This document shows positions 43,755-52,171 of a stretch of DNA of 64,000 nucleotides, piece by piece. Location of the stretch: assembly GCA_039024435.1 (NCBI GenBank), contig JBCCQH010000008.1:34255-98254 (forward strand). Direction: 5' to 3'. Positions within the stretch are counted from its first letter, which is position 1. Each line of letters starts with the position of its first letter. The notes beneath the pieces were generated by a model. That model was not told where the DNA came from and searched no databases. It worked only from the letters and a program-made list of their open reading frames with translations. The DNA comes from JBCCQH01 sp039024435. GTDB taxonomy: Bacteria; Bacteroidota; Bacteroidia; J057; JADKCL01. Made by a program: the position numbers and the translations under genes.

Positions 43755-45113
43755 GTGGATCCTGACCCTCTTAGTATTGCCTACATATCGGCCGGCTTTC
43801 CGGATGCCCTGTTCAATTACGGACCGTTCTTCCTCGTCGTGATCGGGCTGTTGTTGCTTTCGGCGCTCGCTTCGGGTACAGAAGTGGCTTATTTTTCGCT
43901 TTCCCAGGCGGAATTGGAAGAATTCAAAACCGAAAATGGACGGGTGTGGGATTTGCTGCGCCGCCCCAAGCGGCTGTTGGCGACGATTCTCATTTTTAAC
44001 AACCTCGTCAATGTCGCGATTATTCTCATTGCCTCTTTTGCCCTGCACGGAATGGCACGCGATTTTGGGTGGGGAGAATCTTCGGTCGGCCAATTGTTGG
44101 TCGCAGTGGCGGAAGTCGGCTTGATCACTTTCGTGCTGTTATTTTTTGGCGAAATCACGCCCAAGGTTTACGCAACCCAAAACCGGCTGCGGATCGTACG
44201 CTGGTTGGCGGCGCCCACCTACGCCATGCGCTTTTTGCTGACCCCCATTTCCTGGGGGTTGATCCAGAGCACACGGTTTCTGGACAATCGCATCCGCGCC
44301 CAAATCGAAACCGCCTCCTTTGACGACATCAAGTACGCGATTGACCTCACCTCCGAAGAGGATTCACCGGACGAGGAAAAAGACATCCTGAAGGGCATCG
44401 TCAATTTCAGCAGCACTCAGGTCAAAGCCGTCATGCGCGCCCGGGTCGACGTGGTGGCCCTCTCCATGGAACTCAGCCTGGACGAACTCGTGGCCGTAAT
44501 CAACGAGGAAGGCTACTCCCGGATGCCGGTCTACGACGAAAATCTGGACCAGGTCAAGGGCATTCTTTACGTCAAAGACCTCCTCCCTTTCCTGAAGGCG
44601 GACAATCAGCAGCAAGATTGGCAAGCGGTGATTCGGCCCGCCTATTTTATCCCGGAGACCAAAAAAATCGATGACCTGCTCGACGAGTTCAAATCCCGGC
44701 GCCTACACATCGCAATTGTGGTCGATGAATTCGGCGGAACCGCGGGACTTGTTACCTTGGAGGATATTATAGAAGAGATCTTCGGGGAAATCGTGGATGA
44801 GTTTGACGACGAAGAAATTGTTTTTTCGAAGTTGAGTGACACGAAGTACATCTTCGACGGAAAGATGCCGCTGAACGATCTGATCCGAAACGTCGATCTC
44901 CCGGACAATGTCTTTGACGAGATCAAAGGCGATGCCGACAGCCTGGCGGGACTGCTCCTGGAAATGCACGGACGGATTCCGGAACACGGGGAAGTCCTGG
45001 AGCACGAGCATTACCGCTTTACGATCGAGTCGGTCGCAAAAAACCGAATCAAGCGGGTGAAATTTGAAATCCTGCCGGATAAAACGGAAGAACCACAATC
45101 AATGAGCGCCTGA
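43755..45113 (+). CDS. gldE: Gliding motility-associated CNNM/CBS membrane protein GldE
   Basis: A 452-residue protein of the HlyC/CorC type. Several membrane spans in the DUF21/CNNM domain occupy residues 25-190 (FFLVVIGLLLLSALASGTEV, LATILIFNNLVNVAIILIAS). A CBS pair covers about 210-330 (VKAVMRARVDVVALSM, VDEFGGTAGLVTLEDIIEE). A CorC_HlyC domain closes it (KMPLNDLIRNVDLPDNVF). GldE is placed next to GldD in gliding Bacteroidota; its role is not settled. The start is GTG at 43755. Its stop overlaps gldD (TGATG). Confidence 0.93.
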   Translation: MDPDPLSIAYISAGFPDALFNYGPFFLVVIGLLLLSALASGTEVAYFSLSQAELEEFKTENGRVWDLLRRPKRLLATILIFNNLVNVAIILIASFALHGMARDFGWGESSVGQLLVAVAEVGLITFVLLFFGEITPKVYATQNRLRIVRWLAAPTYAMRFLLTPISWGLIQSTRFLDNRIRAQIETASFDDIKYAIDLTSEEDSPDEEKDILKGIVNFSSTQVKAVMRARVDVVALSMELSLDELVAVINEEGYSRMPVYDENLDQVKGILYVKDLLPFLKADNQQQDWQAVIRPAYFIPETKKIDDLLDEFKSRRLHIAIVVDEFGGTAGLVTLEDIIEEIFGEIVDEFDDEEIVFSKLSDTKYIFDGKMPLNDLIRNVDLPDNVFDEIKGDADSLAGLLLEMHGRIPEHGEVLEHEHYRFTIESVAKNRIKRVKFEILPDKTEEPQSMSA

Positions 45114-45718
45114 TGCGAAACCTGATCCTCCAAATGTCCCCCCCACCATTCATCGCCGCGCTGGTGGCGGTATCCCTGCTGCTCCTGGGTGCTGCGGGAT
45201 GCGCAGAAAGTGCCCCCCCAACTCCACGTCCTCAGGGCTGGCCCCGGATCGATCTGCCCGCCCACACCTACCAAGCCTACGAAAGCGACAATTGCCCGTT
45301 TTCCTTCGAGTATCCGGCGATTGGGGTAGTGGAGCGGAGCAAGCCGGATAGCTGCTGGATGGACCTGTACTTCGAACCGTTTAACTGCCGCTGGCACATC
45401 ACTTACCGCCACGTACCCACCTCGGGCAAGACGCTCGAAGAGCACAATGAAGAATACCGCAAGCTGGTCTTCAAGCACATCCGCAAGGTTTCCCAAATCA
45501 AAGAAGATGCCCTCGAAGAGGAAAACGGCGGCGGCATTTTCTACGAACTGTACGGCACGGTGGGGGTTCCGGCACAAATGCTGTTTACCGACGGCACCCA
45601 CCTCGTAATGGCGAGCTTCTATTTCGATACTGCAGTCCGCAACGACTCCCTGCAACCGGTGATCGACTTCATGAAGGAGGACATGCGCTACCTGGCGAGC
45701 TCAATTCGCTGGAAGTAG
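45113..45718 (+). CDS. gldD: Gliding motility lipoprotein GldD
   Basis: A 201-residue lipoprotein with lipobox AAGC near residue 30. The mature part matches GldD: RIDLPAHTYQAYESDNCPFSF is cut here to its key elements (NCPFSFEYPAIGVV), followed by WMDLYFEPFNCRWHITY and GIFYELYGTVGVPAQMLFTD. GldD is needed for gliding and T9SS-linked secretion in Flavobacterium johnsoniae. It overlaps gldE by one base, so the pair is coupled. The presence of gldE and gldD supports a gliding or at least T9SS-positive lifestyle. Confidence 0.93.
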   Translation: MRNLILQMSPPPFIAALVAVSLLLLGAAGCAESAPPTPRPQGWPRIDLPAHTYQAYESDNCPFSFEYPAIGVVERSKPDSCWMDLYFEPFNCRWHITYRHVPTSGKTLEEHNEEYRKLVFKHIRKVSQIKEDALEEENGGGIFYELYGTVGVPAQMLFTDGTHLVMASFYFDTAVRNDSLQPVIDFMKEDMRYLASSIRWK

Positions 45719-45883
45719 GGGAACGATTTTGGGAGCCGGCAATCAATCCATGACTTGGCTGAGGATTTCAATTCAATCCGGCGAGCGGCGGGAGTTCAAG
45801 TATTTTCTGGGAAGATCAATCGCAAGGGTTGTGCATCCTCGCTGGTCGGGTTATTTCACCAGCAATTGATTAAAGGGCAATTG

Positions 45884-46041
45884 CCTTTATCGCAGCGGCC
45901 AACCATGGATTGCCGCTGCGATAAAGGGTGCCATTCAGTACGCATTGGAAAGGAAAATAACTCAATCAATTGAAAATCAATACATTAAACGCACCGATTT
46001 TTTATCGTGACCGCAGGCCATGAACTGCCGCCACGATCAAA
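45884..46041. repeat. Two related palindromes in the gldD-usp gap
   Basis: The 623-bp gap between 45719 and 46341 holds no convincing gene. At 45884-45927 a perfect 16-bp stem (CCTTTATCGCAGCGGC with its reverse complement) has a 12-base loop. At about 46001-46041 an imperfect relative repeats the same layout (TTATCGTG...CACGAT). Both are followed by GGTGCCAT and share a central CCATG. They may be two members of a small palindromic repeat family or terminator-like structures. The end of the gap is filled by the second copy of the 164-bp element. Confidence 0.55.
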
Positions 46042-46163
46042 GGTGCCATCCCAACCATTGCCCCCACCCAGCAGAAAACCAATTCCTGACCTATCTCAGT
46101 TCTCGTCCTACCCTACATCATGCTTTGTCGAGCGGGATTTTACGAGCATTGTACGGGAATCCT

Positions 46164-46327
46164 AAAGGCTGTTTAAAATTGGTTTGTGAAATTTGCTAGT
46201 GCAGATTTTTTTGTCCACCGAAGCTCATTTTGGAGTCCATAGCCCGAGCTATGGGCGAGAAAATAGCGGAAGAGGGGCGGAAATAGATGCCATAGCAAAA
46301 TCGCAGAATTAAATTTAAACCGCCGCT
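46164..46327. repeat. MITE-like 164-bp element, copy 2 (inverted)
   Basis: Same length and about 90% identical by hand alignment to the copy at 257-420, in opposite orientation. The terminal repeats are slightly degraded (12 of 14 match at the left end). The CCATAGC/GCTATGG hairpin with a CCGA loop is fully conserved (46237-46254). It lies only 14 bp before the ATG at 46342, so it could carry the promoter or 5' leader of that gene. Confidence 0.75.
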
Positions 46328-46341
46328 CAAACGCATAGATC

Positions 46342-46833
46342 ATGGAAGCAAGACAAAAGAAAATACTCGGTACGGTCACCCGGCCGCCGGAACCCACCGA
46401 ATTGAGCAAGATTATGGTCGCCGTCGACCCCAAATTTGGTATCCGTGAACTGCGCCGGCTCTTGGAGCAATACCGCCGCGCTTACACCCCAGTGGTGGAC
46501 CTGGTGGCAGTTGCCCTGAACGAAAACGACATTGCCAAACTCGAGCACCACCTCGACCAGCAGCGCAAAACCCTGATCAAGCAAGGCATCAAAGACGTGA
46601 CCACAACCGTCCGCCGAGGCTATATCGTCTCAGAATCCCTACTCGACTACGCCAGGCAAACGGGCCACGACATGATTTGGATGGAAACCCACGGCCGCAA
46701 GGGCCTCGCCAAGTGGATCATCGTCCGTGTCACCGAGGAGGTCTTGCAGTACAGCCCAGTTCCGGTGCTCAGTCTGCATCCCGAGCGGGAACCGGTCCGC
46801 AAGACCTACTACCACGAAAATCTCCCCATTTGA
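46342..46833 (+). CDS. Universal stress protein (UspA)-like protein
   Basis: A 163-residue protein. The C-terminal half follows the Usp pattern: GHDMIWMETHGRKGLAKWIIVRVTEEVLQYSPVPVLSLHPE is cut here to DMIWMETHGRKG (usually DLIVMGTHGRSG) and SPVPVLSL. The ATP-binding Gly is partly replaced (METHG for MGTHG), so nucleotide binding is uncertain. The N-terminus has the first strand (KIMVAVDP) but is shorter than in typical Usp proteins. Its start lies directly after the repeat element, so insertion may have replaced part of its original upstream region. Confidence 0.72.
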   Translation: MEARQKKILGTVTRPPEPTELSKIMVAVDPKFGIRELRRLLEQYRRAYTPVVDLVAVALNENDIAKLEHHLDQQRKTLIKQGIKDVTTTVRRGYIVSESLLDYARQTGHDMIWMETHGRKGLAKWIIVRVTEEVLQYSPVPVLSLHPEREPVRKTYYHENLPI

Positions 46834-47039
46834 TTCCCCAAGAGTGGGCTGCAGAACTCCACTTCAGCCCGCCGCCCAACCACCGGACAAATACGACAGC
46901 TTGGGGTACGGTCGGCGGAAGGTGCTTTGCTCAAGGTGCCGCTAAATTTGGGGTTGAAGGTGCTCGGCTAGAAGTTGGGCGGAAGTGACGGGTTTGGCAA
47001 TCGCTCACGGGGCGGCGAATGGGCTCTAACCCCGCGGTT

Positions 47040-47513
47040 TTACATCGAGTAGAGGTAGACCCACACCCGATCCCCGGCAACGAAGCAGAATCCTTGGCGC
47101 AATCCGCCTTTGGCGAAGGCTTCTACCCCGTAAGCGGGAACCTGCAGGGAGTAGTTGCCCTCAGCATTCAAACTGGGTTTAAAATGTGCCCGCAATTCAT
47201 CGGAATACCAGTTGCGTATGACCCGTGGCGGAATGGAACTTGCGGGGAAGTCGTCCCCGAGGTGCACTCGGCGGAGATTTTCGGCGGTATTTTCTGGATA
47301 ATGCAGCACCGCTACCAAGCCCTCTTCATTGAAGTGGTCATTGATGGTGAAGCGTTCCCACTGTACGTGGATCGGCGTTTCCGGCCAGTTGATTTGAGCC
47401 GCCAGCGAATCAAGGTTGCTGTTCACAGCCACGGGAGAAATAGAAGATTGTTTGGGGGTGCGGGCGCAACCCAGCGCAACCACGACAACGATGGAAAGGA
47501 CAATGCGCCGCAT
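47040..47513 (-). CDS. Hypothetical lipoprotein
   Basis: A 157-residue lipoprotein with lipobox ALGC near residue 16. The mature part contains VQWERFTINDHFNEEGLVAVL, YSDELRAHFKPSLNAEGNY and a C-terminal GDRVWVYLYSM. It is beta-rich and soluble. It sits alone on the minus strand between the Usp-like gene and a non-coding stretch. No family was recognised. Confidence 0.68.
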   Translation of the reverse strand: MRRIVLSIVVVVALGCARTPKQSSISPVAVNSNLDSLAAQINWPETPIHVQWERFTINDHFNEEGLVAVLHYPENTAENLRRVHLGDDFPASSIPPRVIRNWYSDELRAHFKPSLNAEGNYSLQVPAYGVEAFAKGGLRQGFCFVAGDRVWVYLYSM

Positions 47514-48202
47514 ACTGCTCTATACGCGATTGCGGAGGCGGCGGTTGTCACGGGGCCGGCCTGACCGGGGGTAAATGGGCGCCGGATAATGCTGACCGAT
47601 TGGCTAGATTGACACAAGACCGACTTGCTACCTGGTGTGTGCGATCACGTAGGCGAGGCCGGTGGCCCCATTGGCGTCACGCAGAATGTAGCGGTCAAAA
47701 CCAATGGTGCGATCCGCGCGCCCGAGATTGCGCGGGAGATCTGGTACAAACTACCCAACCGCAGGACGGCGGAAGCAACCCGGTCAAATCAGCGGCGAAG
47801 TCAGCAACAACCAACGGAACCCACCTTTGCCAAACGGCAAATGGCCTCCCGAAAGCTTGCGCTACCCAAGCGAGCCGGCTTGGCCCCCGAGCAAACCCTG
47901 CAAGCCCGGTCACCCGAGCGCAAAGAATTACCCGATGGCAGCGACGGGTACCTGCGCCGGGATTGCGGCGTGGGGCAAAACGGATGGCCTCCGTTCAGCT
48001 TCTGTTGGCCAAAACCGTGGATTTATTCGGGAATAAGAACTCATTGTCGCTCGTAGGAGCAAATCCAAAAAAATGTTTTCTACTTCGACAATAGTTCCTA
48101 AATTTGCTTCCTCGTCATTCTTCCCTATAGATGTATTGGCTATTAGGAAGTTATGGTCGAATGGAAGTCAAGCATGGTATAATCTTAAAACTTAAAACAA
48201 AA
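47514..48202. other. 690-bp intergenic stretch before HU
   Basis: Apart from the promoter at its right end I see no supported gene here. ORFs of up to 164 codons exist in two plus-strand frames and one minus-strand frame over the same bases, but none has a plausible protein composition or start, and they exclude one another. No repeat of the MITE family and no RNA gene was recognised. Confidence 0.5.
48076..48106 (+). promoter_or_regulatory. Candidate promoter of the HU operon
   Basis: TTTT at 48076-48079, 19 bases, then TAAATTTG at 48099-48106: an exact -7 box of the Bacteroidota consensus and a near match for the -33 box. Transcription would start near 48113, leaving a leader of about 90 bases before the GTG of the HU gene. 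Confidence 0.6.
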
Positions 48203-48505
48203 GTGACTAAGGCCGAAGTAATCCAGGAAATCGCCAACAAAACCGGCGTGGACAAAGCAGATGTTTCGACGACGATTGAAGCTTTTTTCAAAGTGGTGAA
48301 AAACGCCCTTTCGGATAACGAAAACGTCTACTTCAGAAACTTTGGCTCGTTTGTGGTGAAGAAGCGGGCACAGAAGGTTGCGCGCATCATTTCCAAAAAC
48401 AAGTCAATCATCATTCCCGAACACTACATCCCGGCCTTCAAGCCCGCAAAATCCTTTGTGGCCAAGGTCAAGGAAAGTACTTCGGAAAAACCCGTTGAGG
48501 CTTAA
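48203..48505 (+). CDS. HU-family DNA-binding protein
   Basis: A 100-residue histone-like protein. The sequence opens MTKAEVIQEIANKTGVD and continues with the DNA-clamp signature VYFRNFGSFVVKKRAQKVAR, ending with NIPAFKPAK-like IPAFKPAKSFVAKV. The GTG at 48203 was chosen because it reproduces the family's MTKA N-terminus; ATG codons at 48161 and 48131 would add 14 or 24 residues that do not fit. It bends DNA and compacts the nucleoid. In this phylum HU often precedes a TPR protein and RNase G, as here. Confidence 0.95.
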   Translation: MTKAEVIQEIANKTGVDKADVSTTIEAFFKVVKNALSDNENVYFRNFGSFVVKKRAQKVARIISKNKSIIIPEHYIPAFKPAKSFVAKVKESTSEKPVEA

Positions 48506-48521
48506 TTTAATATTATAGCCG

Positions 48522-49406
48522 ATGGAGCAAACCAGCACTGCGACGAAAACCTTCAGTTGGCAACACGGCCTTCTCATTGGGATCGGAGCGCTGGTTTTCG
48601 TTCTTTTAATTTTCGCGGACAATACCAATTTGAAAAAAGAAAATGCAGCCGCGCCGATGGGTGGTGCTGCAAGCTCTATTCCTGCGGGCGGAACTGCCTC
48701 CGCCAACTCCGACGCACTTTTATCGATGTTGCCTCCGGCCGAGCCCGATGAATCAACCGCCACTTTGCTGACGGCACTTCAGGGTGAAGCAGATCCGGCA
48801 ACTCGGGACGACTTGTTGCGGAGTGTCGTAAACGGTTTTCGGGAAGAAGGCCGTCTGGACATCGCCGCAGTTTACGCGGGAGATCTGGCCAGCCAGAATC
48901 CGGAAGTTAAAAATTTGATTGTTGCCGGCGCCCTCTTTCGCAACGCATCGCAGACGCCGGCTATACAGGCCGACTCTTCGATCTTTCGGATGTTTTCCGA
49001 CGAAGGGCTGCGCTATCTCAATCAAGCAGTCGCGAAGGAACCGCAAAACGAAGACGCTCTCCTCGAGTTGGGTCTGACCATGGTGGTCGCCCGTCGTGGA
49101 GAAATGTCAATGCAAGGGATCTTCAAGATCCGGGAGGTAGTCGAATTGAATCCACGCAACACGGAGGCGCTGTTCCACTTGGGGAAATTCTCCATGGAAA
49201 CCGCGCAGTATGACAAAGCAGAAGGGCGCTTTCGTTCAATTCTTGAGCTCGAGCCCACCAATCACGAAGCCAAGTACTTTCTCGCCCAAGCCGTCCGGCA
49301 AATGGGTAGATCCGCGGAATCAAATACTTTAATGGCCGAAGTTGCCGAGCAACAGCAAAATCCAGAGCTGGCGGCGATGGCACAGATGGCCTTGAAACCG
49401 AACTAA
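48522..49406 (+). CDS. Membrane-anchored TPR protein
   Basis: A 294-residue protein with one N-terminal transmembrane helix (GLLIGIGALVFVLLIFA), a Gly/Ala/Ser linker and a helical repeat region. The TPR pattern is visible at about 170-285 (NEDALLELGLTMVVARRG, NTEALFHLGKFSMETAQYDKAEGRFRSILELEPTNHEAKYFL is cut to its core ALFHLGKFSMETAQYDKA). TPR proteins mediate protein contacts. It lies 17 bp after HU and 12 bp before the tiny basic gene, so all are one operon. Confidence 0.88.
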   Translation: MEQTSTATKTFSWQHGLLIGIGALVFVLLIFADNTNLKKENAAAPMGGAASSIPAGGTASANSDALLSMLPPAEPDESTATLLTALQGEADPATRDDLLRSVVNGFREEGRLDIAAVYAGDLASQNPEVKNLIVAGALFRNASQTPAIQADSSIFRMFSDEGLRYLNQAVAKEPQNEDALLELGLTMVVARRGEMSMQGIFKIREVVELNPRNTEALFHLGKFSMETAQYDKAEGRFRSILELEPTNHEAKYFLAQAVRQMGRSAESNTLMAEVAEQQQNPELAAMAQMALKPN

Positions 49407-49417
49407 ATTATTACAAT

Positions 49418-49510
49418 ATGCCTAGCGGTAAAAAACGTAAGCGCCATAAGATAGCTACCCACAAGCGGAAGAAGCGTCTTCGCAAAAATCGTCACAAGAA
49501 GAGGAAGTAA
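49418..49510 (+). CDS. 30-residue extremely basic protein, candidate small ribosomal protein
   Basis: A tiny gene below usual length cut-offs. ATG at 49418 to TAA at 49508 encodes 30 residues, of which about 20 are Lys, Arg or His (it starts MPSGKKRKRHKIATHKRKKR). Such short, Lys/Arg-saturated peptides are typical of ribosome-bound proteins such as bL36 or bTHX. From memory, near-identical MPSGKKRKRHK sequences occur beside rng in other Bacteroidota. The phylum-specific ribosomal protein bL38, seen in the Flavobacterium johnsoniae ribosome structure, is a candidate identity that I cannot confirm here. Position between the HU/TPR genes and RNase G, with gaps of 11 and 80 bp, supports a real, co-transcribed gene. 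Confidence 0.85.
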   Translation: MPSGKKRKRHKIATHKRKKRLRKNRHKKRK

Positions 49511-49590
49511 GCGGCGCCTAGCCGCCTTTCTCCATTGTGCCCTGCCCATCCGCAACTGTGCTGGATCATCGCCCATTTTAAATTACCGAA

Positions 49591-51135
49591 GTGAATGAAC
49601 TTGTAGTAAGCGCCGGCGAGGAAGGGTTACGCATTGGAATTCTTGAGGACCGACGAATTGTCGAACTGCACCACGAAAAGACGAATAAGCTTTTCTCCGT
49701 AGGCGACATTTTTTTGGGTAAAGTAAAAAAGATTGTCTCAGGTCTCAACGCTTGCTTCGTTGAGATTGGGCATCCCAAGGATGCCTTCCTGCATTACCTC
49801 GATCTAGGACCTCAGGTCCGCAGCCTGCAAGGATACGTCAAAAGCGTGCAGGCATCGCCGAAAAACATTCGGCCCCTCGGTCAGGTAAAGCTTTTTCCCG
49901 ATATCCGCAAGGACGGGAGAATGGGACAGGTCCTCAAAAGTGGCCAAGCGATCCTGGTTCAGGTAGAAAAGGAAGCCATCTCCACCAAGGGGCCCCGGCT
50001 TACCTGTGAGATTTCTCTGCCCGGACAATACCTCATATTGGTACCATTCTCCAACGAAATCTCGGTCTCGCGCAAAATCCGCTCCAGCGACGAAAAACGC
50101 CGCTTGAAGACCCTTGCGCAAGAATTCAAACCGGAGAATTTTGGTCTCATCATACGGACGGCTGCCGAAGGAAAAGAGGAATCTATCCTCGCGGCAGACC
50201 TCAAAAGTCTTCTCGGCAAGTGGAATGCCATGTGCAAGTCCATCGCCAATTCCCGCCCACCCAAGCGGGTGCTCCGTGAGGAGGACCGACCCACCAGCAT
50301 CCTCCGGGACATGCTGAGCATCGGTTTTGACTCGATCATCACCGATGACCAGGGAACTTATGCGGAAACCCTGGACTACCTCAAGAAACACATGCCCGAC
50401 CGGATCAAAATGTTGAGCATGTACAAGGGGAAATCCAGCTTGTTTGACGCCCGTGGCATTGAAAAACAGATCAAACAATCCTTCGGAAAGACGGTCACTA
50501 TGCGCAATGGTGCGTACCTGGTGATTGAGCACACCGAAGCGTTGCACGTCATCGATGTCAACAGCGGCAGCAAAAACCTCCGCGGAGACACCCTGGAAGA
50601 AAACGCACTGAAAATCAATACGGTTGCCGCCGAAGAAATCGCCCGCCAACTGCGGCTGCGCGACATGGGTGGCATCATCGTGATCGACTTTATCGACCTC
50701 AAAAAGTCCGACAATAAGAAACGGCTGTACCAGAGCTTCAAAGATGCTATGAAGACGGACCGCGCGAAACACACCATCCTTCCGATGAGTCGTTTCGGTC
50801 TGATTCAAGTGACGCGACAGCGGGTGCGCCCGCAGCTCGACATTACCACCACCGAAATGTGTCCGTCCTGTGGCGGCAGTGGCAAGATTCAGCCCTCCAT
50901 TCTCATCGTAGATGAAATCATCAACAACGTCGATTTCATCATGAAACAGAACAAGGAAAAGCTGGCCATTTACGTGCATCCGTTTGTGGAATCCTACCTC
51001 AAAAGGGGATTCATGAACCAGGTACGGCAGTGGTACATGCAATACTGGAAGCCAGTCAAAGTCTACGCCGATAGCTCTCTGCCCTTCACCGAGGTGCGTT
51101 ACGTGAGCGCAAGCGGCGCCGAGATCAAATTGTAG
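49591..51135 (+). CDS. rng: Ribonuclease E/G family protein (RNase G)
   Basis: A 514-residue endoribonuclease acting on the 5' end of rRNA precursors and on mRNA. The S1 RNA-binding domain is at residues 35-125 (FSVGDIFLGKVKKIVSGLNACFVEIG is cut to its key elements VGDIFLGKV, GLNACFVEIG). The DNase I-like catalytic Asp residues lie in HVIDVNSGSK near 320 and IVIDFIDLKK near 362. The zinc-link is CPSCGGSGK near 428. Length is as in RNase G, not RNase E. The start is GTG at 49591. A strong terminator follows. Confidence 0.95.
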   Translation: MNELVVSAGEEGLRIGILEDRRIVELHHEKTNKLFSVGDIFLGKVKKIVSGLNACFVEIGHPKDAFLHYLDLGPQVRSLQGYVKSVQASPKNIRPLGQVKLFPDIRKDGRMGQVLKSGQAILVQVEKEAISTKGPRLTCEISLPGQYLILVPFSNEISVSRKIRSSDEKRRLKTLAQEFKPENFGLIIRTAAEGKEESILAADLKSLLGKWNAMCKSIANSRPPKRVLREEDRPTSILRDMLSIGFDSIITDDQGTYAETLDYLKKHMPDRIKMLSMYKGKSSLFDARGIEKQIKQSFGKTVTMRNGAYLVIEHTEALHVIDVNSGSKNLRGDTLEENALKINTVAAEEIARQLRLRDMGGIIVIDFIDLKKSDNKKRLYQSFKDAMKTDRAKHTILPMSRFGLIQVTRQRVRPQLDITTTEMCPSCGGSGKIQPSILIVDEIINNVDFIMKQNKEKLAIYVHPFVESYLKRGFMNQVRQWYMQYWKPVKVYADSSLPFTEVRYVSASGAEIKL

Positions 51136-51152
51136 AGGTCCGATCCCGGTAC

Positions 51153-51189
51153 AAAAATGCCCTTTGGTAACCACCAGAGGGCATTTTTT
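51153..51189 (+). terminator. Intrinsic terminator after rng
   Basis: AAAAATGCCCTTTGGT at 51153-51168 pairs with 51173-51188 over 16 bp with one G-U pair and a four-base loop, and the stem ends in a T run. It lies 17 bp after the RNase G stop. The following 400 bases, up to the DoxX gene, hold no gene but contain the palindromes at 51484 and 51574. Confidence 0.92.
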
Positions 51190-51483
51190 GATTGTTGACT
51201 GCTGATTTCTGATGGGCGCAATTACCGGTAGCAATAGCGGCATCGAATCTTTAAACCGGCAAAAGGGAACCGATCCGATTTGATCCAATTGTTTGGTCTC
51301 CTGAGCCGCGTATCGGGGATTTGCCCTTCGCACGTCAAATCTGCAATTTCCCGCCCGAGAATGGAATTCGAACCCGACGCCGATCACTGCCGCCAGCATT
51401 GCCTTCAAGTAGCCCAATTGGGCTTAAAACGCCAAAAACGCCGTTTGCTTTTCCGCTTCAACTACCAATATTAAGCACCCATG

Positions 51484-51499
51484 TACCTAATATTAGGTA
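51484..51499. promoter_or_regulatory. Perfect 16-bp palindrome, candidate operator
   Basis: TACCTAATATTAGGTA is a perfect palindrome 110 bp before the DoxX gene. A related half-site (ATTAGGTA) follows immediately and another (TACC...TACC) occurs further on. This is typical of a repressor-binding region. The binding protein is unknown. Confidence 0.45.
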
Positions 51500-51573
51500 T
51501 GCATTAGGTAGTAAAATACCCAATTCTGGCATTGCCTCAAGCCACCTACCGAATTACCTTTGAGAAGTCTTAT

Positions 51574-51588
51574 TTAGAATCATTCTAA
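51574..51588. promoter_or_regulatory. 7-1-7 inverted repeat, Fur/PerR-like box
   Basis: TTAGAATCATTCTAA is a perfect 7-1-7 inverted repeat 20 bp before the ATG of the DoxX-like gene. Its layout and many positions match the PerR box (TTATAATNATTATAA) and the general Fur-family box. Being just ahead of a locus with haem-uptake-type genes, it may respond to iron or peroxide. That is an inference from sequence shape. Confidence 0.5.
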
Positions 51589-51608
51589 ATTAATTCTGAA
51601 TCGAAAGG

Positions 51609-52082
51609 ATGAACCGGATTAGTAGCATTGTAGCAATCGTGGCGAGGCTTTTTCTTGGGGGCATGATGGTACTTGGGAGCTTCGAAAAGTTCAAGCCCAG
51701 TCCCACCCCGCAAGAGGTTGCGGCAAAAGCGCAGAAGTTTACTGATCCGGAAAAAGAGGAAATATTGGAAAAAGTATTGTACATCAGTGGCATGAAGCAG
51801 ACGGGCTATGCGTGGCAAGTCGTTGGTGCGTGTGAATTGATTTTCGGGCTGATGCTGATCTTTCAATTCACGGCTTTGGTGGGAGCAATATTATTGATCC
51901 CGGTCACCTTCCATATTTTTGCTTTTCATCTCTTCCTTGAACCCGATGAAACCGGCGAGTTGATCTTGACGGGGCTACTCTTTGCGGTGAATCTATTCTT
52001 GATTCTTCGGGAAGCGCCCCGCTGGAAACACTTGTTATGGATCCATCCACTGCGCAAAAATACCGGTGGAACTACCGGCTGA
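51609..52082 (+). CDS. DoxX-like membrane protein
   Basis: A 157-residue protein with about four membrane spans (IVAIVARLFLGGMMVLGSFEKF, WQVVGACELIFGLMLIFQF is split here as VVGACELIFGLMLI, VGAILLIPVTFHIFAFHLFL, LILTGLLFAVNLFLIL). The pattern resembles the DoxX/SURF4 family, which contains quinone-linked or redox-active membrane proteins. It is the first gene after the palindromes and lies 89 bp before the HmuY-like gene. A weak hairpin separates it from that gene. Confidence 0.82.
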   Translation: MNRISSIVAIVARLFLGGMMVLGSFEKFKPSPTPQEVAAKAQKFTDPEKEEILEKVLYISGMKQTGYAWQVVGACELIFGLMLIFQFTALVGAILLIPVTFHIFAFHLFLEPDETGELILTGLLFAVNLFLILREAPRWKHLLWIHPLRKNTGGTTG

Positions 52083-52106
52083 AATATTATTCCCTGCACG
52101 TGTTCT

Positions 52107-52129
52107 GGTGCTTGGCACCGCGTTTTTTT
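52107..52129 (+). terminator. Weak terminator after the DoxX-like gene
   Basis: GGTGC and GCACC form a 5-bp stem with a 3-base loop, followed by GCG and a run of seven T residues. The stem is short, so read-through into the HmuY-like gene is likely. Confidence 0.45.
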
Positions 52130-52171
52130 AATTGATCATGAATTTGAATTAAAAACGGAAATCGTTCGAAT

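Noticed and set aside
45755..45973. A 72-codon ORF in the gldD-usp gap
   Set aside because: It crosses the perfect palindrome at 45884-45927, has no start context and no protein-like pattern.
47600..48094. Overlapping ORFs of up to 164 codons before the HU operon
   Set aside because: They occupy several frames of the same bases, show no plausible start, signal or domain, and have biased Arg/Pro/Gln composition.
51340..51390. A tRNA-like T-loop (TTCGAA flanked by GG) on the minus strand
   Set aside because: The flanking arms do not pair, and no acceptor, D or anticodon stems could be drawn.
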